Shown here in pieces: positions 6,570 to 9,633 of a stretch of 9,633 nt of DNA. Below the pieces are notes generated by a model. It was not told where the DNA came from. It was given only the letters and a program-made list of their open reading frames with translations, and searched no databases. Positions within the stretch are counted from its first letter, which is position 1; every line of letters starts with the position of its first letter. Origin of the DNA: Hyphomicrobiales bacterium (lineage in GTDB: Bacteria > Pseudomonadota > Alphaproteobacteria > Rhizobiales > Aestuariivirgaceae); assembly GCA_020029455.1 (NCBI GenBank), contig JAIBJH010000178.1, forward strand, positions 1 through 9,633. The letters are read 5' to 3'. A program made the position numbers and the translations under genes.

Positions 6570-6833
6570 CTACACCACATAGCTGCCTTCCTTCGCCATG
6601 CGCTCGCGCTGCCGTTCCTCCAGGGCAAGGGCAGAATTAGCGCTCAAGGGCAAGCTGGCGGCCCAACGAATATCTTCGCGGCTGGCGCCGATGTCGCGGA
6701 GCAGATGGTCGTCCAGATCCTGCAGGCGGCGCACCGCCTTGCGGGCCAGCCAGTTGCGCAGCAACTTCTCGATAATGCCAGTGCCGGGCAGATTTCCAGC
6801 GACCTGGGCCTGATGCAATGCATAATCTCTCAT
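6570..6833 (-). CDS. DUF1127 domain small protein
   Basis: 87 residues. The DUF1127 motif covers about residues 24-58: LLRNWLARKAVRRLQDLDDHLLRDIGASREDI, with the usual Arg-rich helix, the LxxLDDxxLxDIG turn and the following R-x-D-I. The ATG at 6833 has AGGAG about 9 nt upstream. Small DUF1127 proteins of alphaproteobacteria have been linked to RNA metabolism and to carbon and phosphate physiology. In Brucella several are activated by the LysR regulator VtlR. The divergent LysR gene here fits that pattern. The protein is longer than the common 45-50 residue forms because of N- and C-terminal tails. A small 5' leader hairpin (6893-6917) may precede it. Confidence 0.88.
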   Translation of the reverse strand: MRDYALHQAQVAGNLPGTGIIEKLLRNWLARKAVRRLQDLDDHLLRDIGASREDIRWAASLPLSANSALALEERQRERMAKEGSYVV

Positions 6834-6892
6834 GGCACGTTTCTCCTGTTCGCAAAGAAGAGATTTCCTTGCGTTATCAACCGCTTCTAGGC

Positions 6893-6917
6893 GGACCAGA
6901 TGTCTTTCTGATGGTCC
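6893..6917 (-). other. Small hairpin in the DUF1127 5' leader
   Basis: GGACCAGA at 6893-6900 pairs with TCTG...GGTCC at 6907-6917, with a 2-nt bulge and a 6-nt loop. It lies about 60 nt upstream of the DUF1127 start and would be near the 5' end if the weak promoter TTGTGT-17-CATATA on the minus strand (6947-6919) is used. It might protect the mRNA or be a protein or sRNA contact; the sequence alone does not say. Confidence 0.3.
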
Positions 6918-6934
6918 CTATATGACAGAATTCT

Positions 6935-6971
6935 ATTGATCACACAAACGAATGTATTTAATATGATCAAT
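6935..6971. promoter_or_regulatory. Inverted repeat, candidate LysR operator between lysR and DUF1127
   Basis: ATTGATCA (6935-6942) and TGATCAAT (6964-6971) form a perfect 8-bp inverted repeat with a 21-nt spacer. Their centres are 29 bp apart, close to three helical turns. Each arm contains the self-complementary core TGATCA. The position in the spacer of a divergent lysR and target gene is typical for LysR-type binding, in which the regulator represses itself and activates the neighbour. The left arm overlaps the likely lysR -35, and the right arm lies at its start point. Confidence 0.55.
6936..6964 (+). promoter_or_regulatory. Putative lysR promoter
   Basis: TTGATC (6936-6941), a 17-nt spacer and TAATAT (6959-6964) give 4/6 matches at both boxes. 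A start near 6971 would leave a leader of about 25 nt before the ATG at 6996. The overlap with the inverted repeat fits autorepression. Assigned by eye. Confidence 0.4.
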
Positions 6972-6995
6972 CGACAATCGTGATGAGAGGCTGCC

Positions 6996-7877
6996 ATGGT
7001 GCCCAACCTTGATATTGACCAGTTGAAGACCTTCCTCGCCATCGCCGACACGGGAAGTTTCACCCGCGCGGCTGACGAAGTGCACAAGACCCAGTCCGCC
7101 GTTTCCATGCAGATGAAGCGCCTGGAGGACACTGTCGGCCTGTCGCTCTTCATACGCGACGGCCGCGGCGTCAGGCTGTCACGCGAGGGCGAGCGCATGG
7201 TGGAACAGGCGAGGAAACTCGCAGGTCTCAATGACGATATCATGTCGGCCTTCACCAAGCCGGAACTCTCGGGTACAGTGCGGCTTGGCACGCCCGATGA
7301 CTATGCCGACCTCTTCCTGCCGGAAGTGATGGCGCGATTCGCACGCTCGCATCCGCGCGTCACCGTCGATGTCGAATGCCTACCGAGCGGCAGGCTCTCG
7401 GAATTGATTGCCAGTGGGCAGCTTGATCTTTCCCTCGTCACCTTCTGCGGCAAGGCGCCGGAAGGCGATGTGATCCGCCGCGAAGAACTTGTCTGGGTCA
7501 CTTCGCAACGCCACGCTGCCCACAGTCTTGATGTTGTTCCGCTGGCGACCGCCGATGCCTCCTGCTCATGGCGCAAGCTTGCAACCGCCGCCCTCGACAA
7601 GGCGGGCCGCAAATATCGCATCGCCTATACCAGCCCAAACCGGCTGGCCATCGATGCCGCCGTTTTGCAGGGCCTTGCCGTTGCCGCCATGGCCGACATC
7701 TGCGTGCGCCCCGGTATGCGCGTGCTGAAGCCCAGCGAGGGCTTCCCCTCCATGGGGGCTTTTGACATCGGCTTGCTCTTCAAGGCGGGAAAGCCGGCGC
7801 CCGCAACCATGGCCTTGTCGCAACACATCCGCGACAGCCTTGGCGCCAACAGTGCCCTGCGTGCAGCGGCGGAATGA
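6996..7877 (+). CDS. LysR family transcriptional regulator (VtlR-like by context)
   Basis: 293 residues, the usual LysR length. The N-terminal winged helix-turn-helix is clear: LDIDQLKTFLAIADTGSFT, then RAADEVHKTQSAVSMQMKRL at 24-43, followed by LFIRDGRGVRLSREGE. The effector-binding fold runs from about residue 92, starting with GTVRLGTPDDYADLFLPEV. The ATG at 6996 is preceded by AGAGG with 5-nt spacing. The gene is divergent from a DUF1127 gene, the arrangement seen for VtlR-like regulators of alphaproteobacteria, which switch on small DUF1127 genes and sRNAs. Regulation of the convergent hydantoinase-type gene is possible but less likely, as that gene points toward lysR and its promoter is outside the window. 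Family certain; the VtlR assignment rests on neighbourhood. Confidence 0.93.
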   Translation: MVPNLDIDQLKTFLAIADTGSFTRAADEVHKTQSAVSMQMKRLEDTVGLSLFIRDGRGVRLSREGERMVEQARKLAGLNDDIMSAFTKPELSGTVRLGTPDDYADLFLPEVMARFARSHPRVTVDVECLPSGRLSELIASGQLDLSLVTFCGKAPEGDVIRREELVWVTSQRHAAHSLDVVPLATADASCSWRKLATAALDKAGRKYRIAYTSPNRLAIDAAVLQGLAVAAMADICVRPGMRVLKPSEGFPSMGAFDIGLLFKAGKPAPATMALSQHIRDSLGANSALRAAAE

Positions 7878-7904
7878 TACTTAATGGAATCGACTTCCAC
7901 TTTT

Positions 7905-7925
7905 CCCTCCCCCTTGTGGGGAGGG
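7905..7925. repeat. REP-like palindromic element
   Basis: CCCTCCCC (7905-7912) and GGGGAGGG (7918-7925) make a perfect 8-bp GC-rich stem with a CTTGT loop. There is no U-tract after it on the plus strand, and T residues precede it, so it is not a textbook terminator for lysR. Short palindromes of this type are common dispersed elements in Hyphomicrobiales genomes. It lies between the convergent lysR and hydantoinase-type genes and might still slow polymerase from both sides. Confidence 0.55.
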
Positions 7926-7959
7926 AGCAGAAGCTGCGCACCTCTGGATCTAAACAATA

Positions 7960-9633
7960 CTAATTCGGCGTTCCGATTGCTTCGGCGATGACGGTTGCTG
8001 ACAGCATGCCATCGTCATCCTTTGCATCCGGCAAATGAGACTTCGTGATCTCGATTGAGACTTTCGGATCGCGCGCTCCCCGATGGAGTGCCTCTTCCAT
8101 TGCTATTTTTGCAGCAAGGGCCTGAGCCTCCGCCAACGCCTGCCATCCGCTGCCAAACATGACCGACTGTCCACCGCCATGCAAGCGGAACAAACCATTG
8201 CCGTCGCCCTCGATGGTTATGGTGACACGGTCCGCCACCAGCGCCGAGGCAGCACCTACCGCATTGGCAACATCGCAATAAGGCGCGAATACCACCTTCG
8301 CGCCAAGCCTCCTTGCCACTTCCTCATAATAGACACGCACCGGTCCACCCACGGCGACAATAGGAAGGCGCGGAGCAATGCTGATGCGTGCGCGGCCAAC
8401 ATCAGGTGCGCCCCTGCATACCGCGTCGATCAATTGTGAATTGCCTTGAACGCCGCCAAGCGCTGTTTCGAGAACGATGCGCGCCGACTTTGTCACGGTC
8501 GCCGCCCACACCTCGCGGCAGAAATTCTCAAGAGCTGCATCATCGGCAACCTTCATGGTGCGGAACCGCGCCATCAATTTCGCTGCAAGAACAGCACCTT
8601 CCCTGCTCCAGTTATTCTGGAGATTGAGCACATGGGCGGCATCCGACGGAGTGAAGGCCGAAACCTGCGCCAATCCCTTTTTGCGCAGGCCATTGAGCGC
8701 CCGCTGGGCCGCGCTCGATACAGCGATCTTACGCAACGATATTGGCCGTTCGCCGATTAATGTCAGCAGTTCGCTTTCTCGCGCCGCAAGGCCGTGAGCT
8801 TGCGGCCTGTCATCCTTGCCAAAGGGCAACACTACGAAACGGCCCAGCAGCGAGCCTCCCTCGGTTTCAGCAAGATCTGCTTCCAGCATTGTTACGACTC
8901 CCGGGAAACGATCCGCCAACAAAGACACTGGCACGGCACGCTGCGGTCCGATTCCGATTTCTCCATTGAGGCCGATGGCAACTTCACTGTCACCGCCAAG
9001 GCCGATGGTCTTCACATCAATGGCCTTGACCATGGTGCGCCAGCCGCCCACTTCCGCGCCTTCGGCCGCCACCAAGGGCCGTCCCTTTTCCACAATGCCG
9101 ACATCCGTTGTCGTGCCGCCCATGTCGGACATGAGGAAATCATCAAGGCCAGAAAGCCACTTTGCACCCACTAGGCTCGCCGCCGGCCCCGACAGCACCG
9201 TCTCAATGGGGCGCGTGGCAACGCTCTCCGCCGAAGCGAGCGTGCCATCGCCCTTCATGATCATCAGCTTTGCATCGATGCCGAGTCCCGTCATGGCCCG
9301 ACCCACGGCGGCGATGAGCCGAGAGATGTGTCCGATCAGCCGCGCATTGAGAACCGCCGTTAAGGCGCGGCGTGGTGCGTCGAGCGCTTGCGATAATTCA
9401 CTTGAGAGCGTGACTGGAATGCCAAGCACATCTTCCACAATGGCGCGCGCCGCCACTTCATGCCGATTGTTGCGGACAGCAAAGGTCGATGCGATGGCGA
9501 TGGCCCCAACCTCGCCTTTGAGTCCGGCAAACGAAGTGCGAAGCGCAGTGGCATCGAGCGCAATTATTGCATCACCATTGTGGTCATGGCCGCCCGCCAC
9601 CCTGATCAAGGGCATGCCCGGAAAGGCGCGCAT
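7960..9633 (-). CDS. Hydantoinase/oxoprolinase family protein (HyuA type), N-terminus beyond window edge
   Basis: 557 residues are visible, ending at TAG 7962-7960. The family is usually about 650-700 residues and begins with an ATP-binding motif of the GxDVGGTxTD kind that is not seen here, so about 100-130 residues lie beyond the right edge; the Met at 9633 is probably internal. Visible marks are the central MSDMGGTTTDVGIVEKG nucleotide-binding loop (ASKHA fold), VLSGPAAS before it, GLGGDSEVAI after it, and the C-terminal AVGGPVRVYYEEVARRLGA and YCDVANAVGAAS segments. The family uses ATP to open lactam or hydantoin rings, or to carboxylate ketones such as acetone or acetophenone; the substrate cannot be read from the sequence. 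No HyuB-like partner follows; the next gene is the convergent lysR. A partner could be upstream, outside the window. Confidence 0.9.
   Translation of the reverse strand: MRAFPGMPLIRVAGGHDHNGDAIIALDATALRTSFAGLKGEVGAIAIASTFAVRNNRHEVAARAIVEDVLGIPVTLSSELSQALDAPRRALTAVLNARLIGHISRLIAAVGRAMTGLGIDAKLMIMKGDGTLASAESVATRPIETVLSGPAASLVGAKWLSGLDDFLMSDMGGTTTDVGIVEKGRPLVAAEGAEVGGWRTMVKAIDVKTIGLGGDSEVAIGLNGEIGIGPQRAVPVSLLADRFPGVVTMLEADLAETEGGSLLGRFVVLPFGKDDRPQAHGLAARESELLTLIGERPISLRKIAVSSAAQRALNGLRKKGLAQVSAFTPSDAAHVLNLQNNWSREGAVLAAKLMARFRTMKVADDAALENFCREVWAATVTKSARIVLETALGGVQGNSQLIDAVCRGAPDVGRARISIAPRLPIVAVGGPVRVYYEEVARRLGAKVVFAPYCDVANAVGAASALVADRVTITIEGDGNGLFRLHGGGQSVMFGSGWQALAEAQALAAKIAMEEALHRGARDPKVSIEITKSHLPDAKDDDGMLSATVIAEAIGTPN

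Noticed and set aside
9631..9633. ATG at the right edge as the true start of the hydantoinase-type protein
   Set aside because: The family's N-terminal ATP-binding segment is missing, so the reading frame must continue outside the window.

Overview
The window looks like a chromosomal stretch of an alphaproteobacterium, probably of the Hyphomicrobiales. The base composition is moderately GC-rich. A LysR regulator is divergent from a DUF1127 gene, a cytoplasmic hybrid kinase of PAS-PAS-HisKA-HATPase-REC type is present, and a GGGGAGGG-type palindrome sits in an intergenic gap. No rRNA, tRNA, CRISPR array, insertion sequence or replication origin was recognised.

Region 1 (1-3523, all minus strand) is the most interesting part. 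It is a tight five-gene row, in transcription order: an Lgt-like (prolipoprotein diacylglyceryl transferase family) membrane protein; a COG1964 / MJ0619-Tes-type radical SAM enzyme with three cysteine arrays; two small multi-pass membrane proteins (120 and 115 aa) that share a GGCA motif inside a membrane segment; and a TerC-family metal transporter cut by the left edge. The first two genes overlap by 20 bp, the second and third by 4 bp, and the next gaps are about 17 and 26 nt, so one transcript is likely. Archaeal enzymes of the same radical SAM family join lipid tails (tetraether synthase), and Lgt handles phosphatidylglycerol. I infer an undescribed lipid-tail or lipid-anchor modification pathway in the inner membrane; the chemistry is not proven by the sequence.

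Region 2 (3524-4315, plus strand) is a decayed RES-Xre type toxin-antitoxin locus. The DUF2384 antitoxin is intact, with a good ribosome binding site and two palindromes in its promoter. The RES toxin keeps only its C-terminal half and now lies in frame just after the antitoxin stop.

Region 3 (4318-6381, minus) encodes a 687-aa soluble hybrid histidine kinase, convergent with the toxin remnant with only 2 bp between the stop codons. A strong hairpin at 6511-6545 separates it from the next minus-strand gene.

Region 4 (6570-7877) is a divergent pair: a DUF1127 small protein (minus) and a LysR regulator (plus). The shared 162-bp spacer holds a perfect 8-bp inverted repeat overlapping a likely lysR promoter. 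Region 5 (7960-9633, minus) is the C-terminal part of a hydantoinase/oxoprolinase (HyuA-type) protein whose N-terminus lies beyond the right edge. A palindromic element lies between it and lysR.

No gap between genes exceeds 300 bases.
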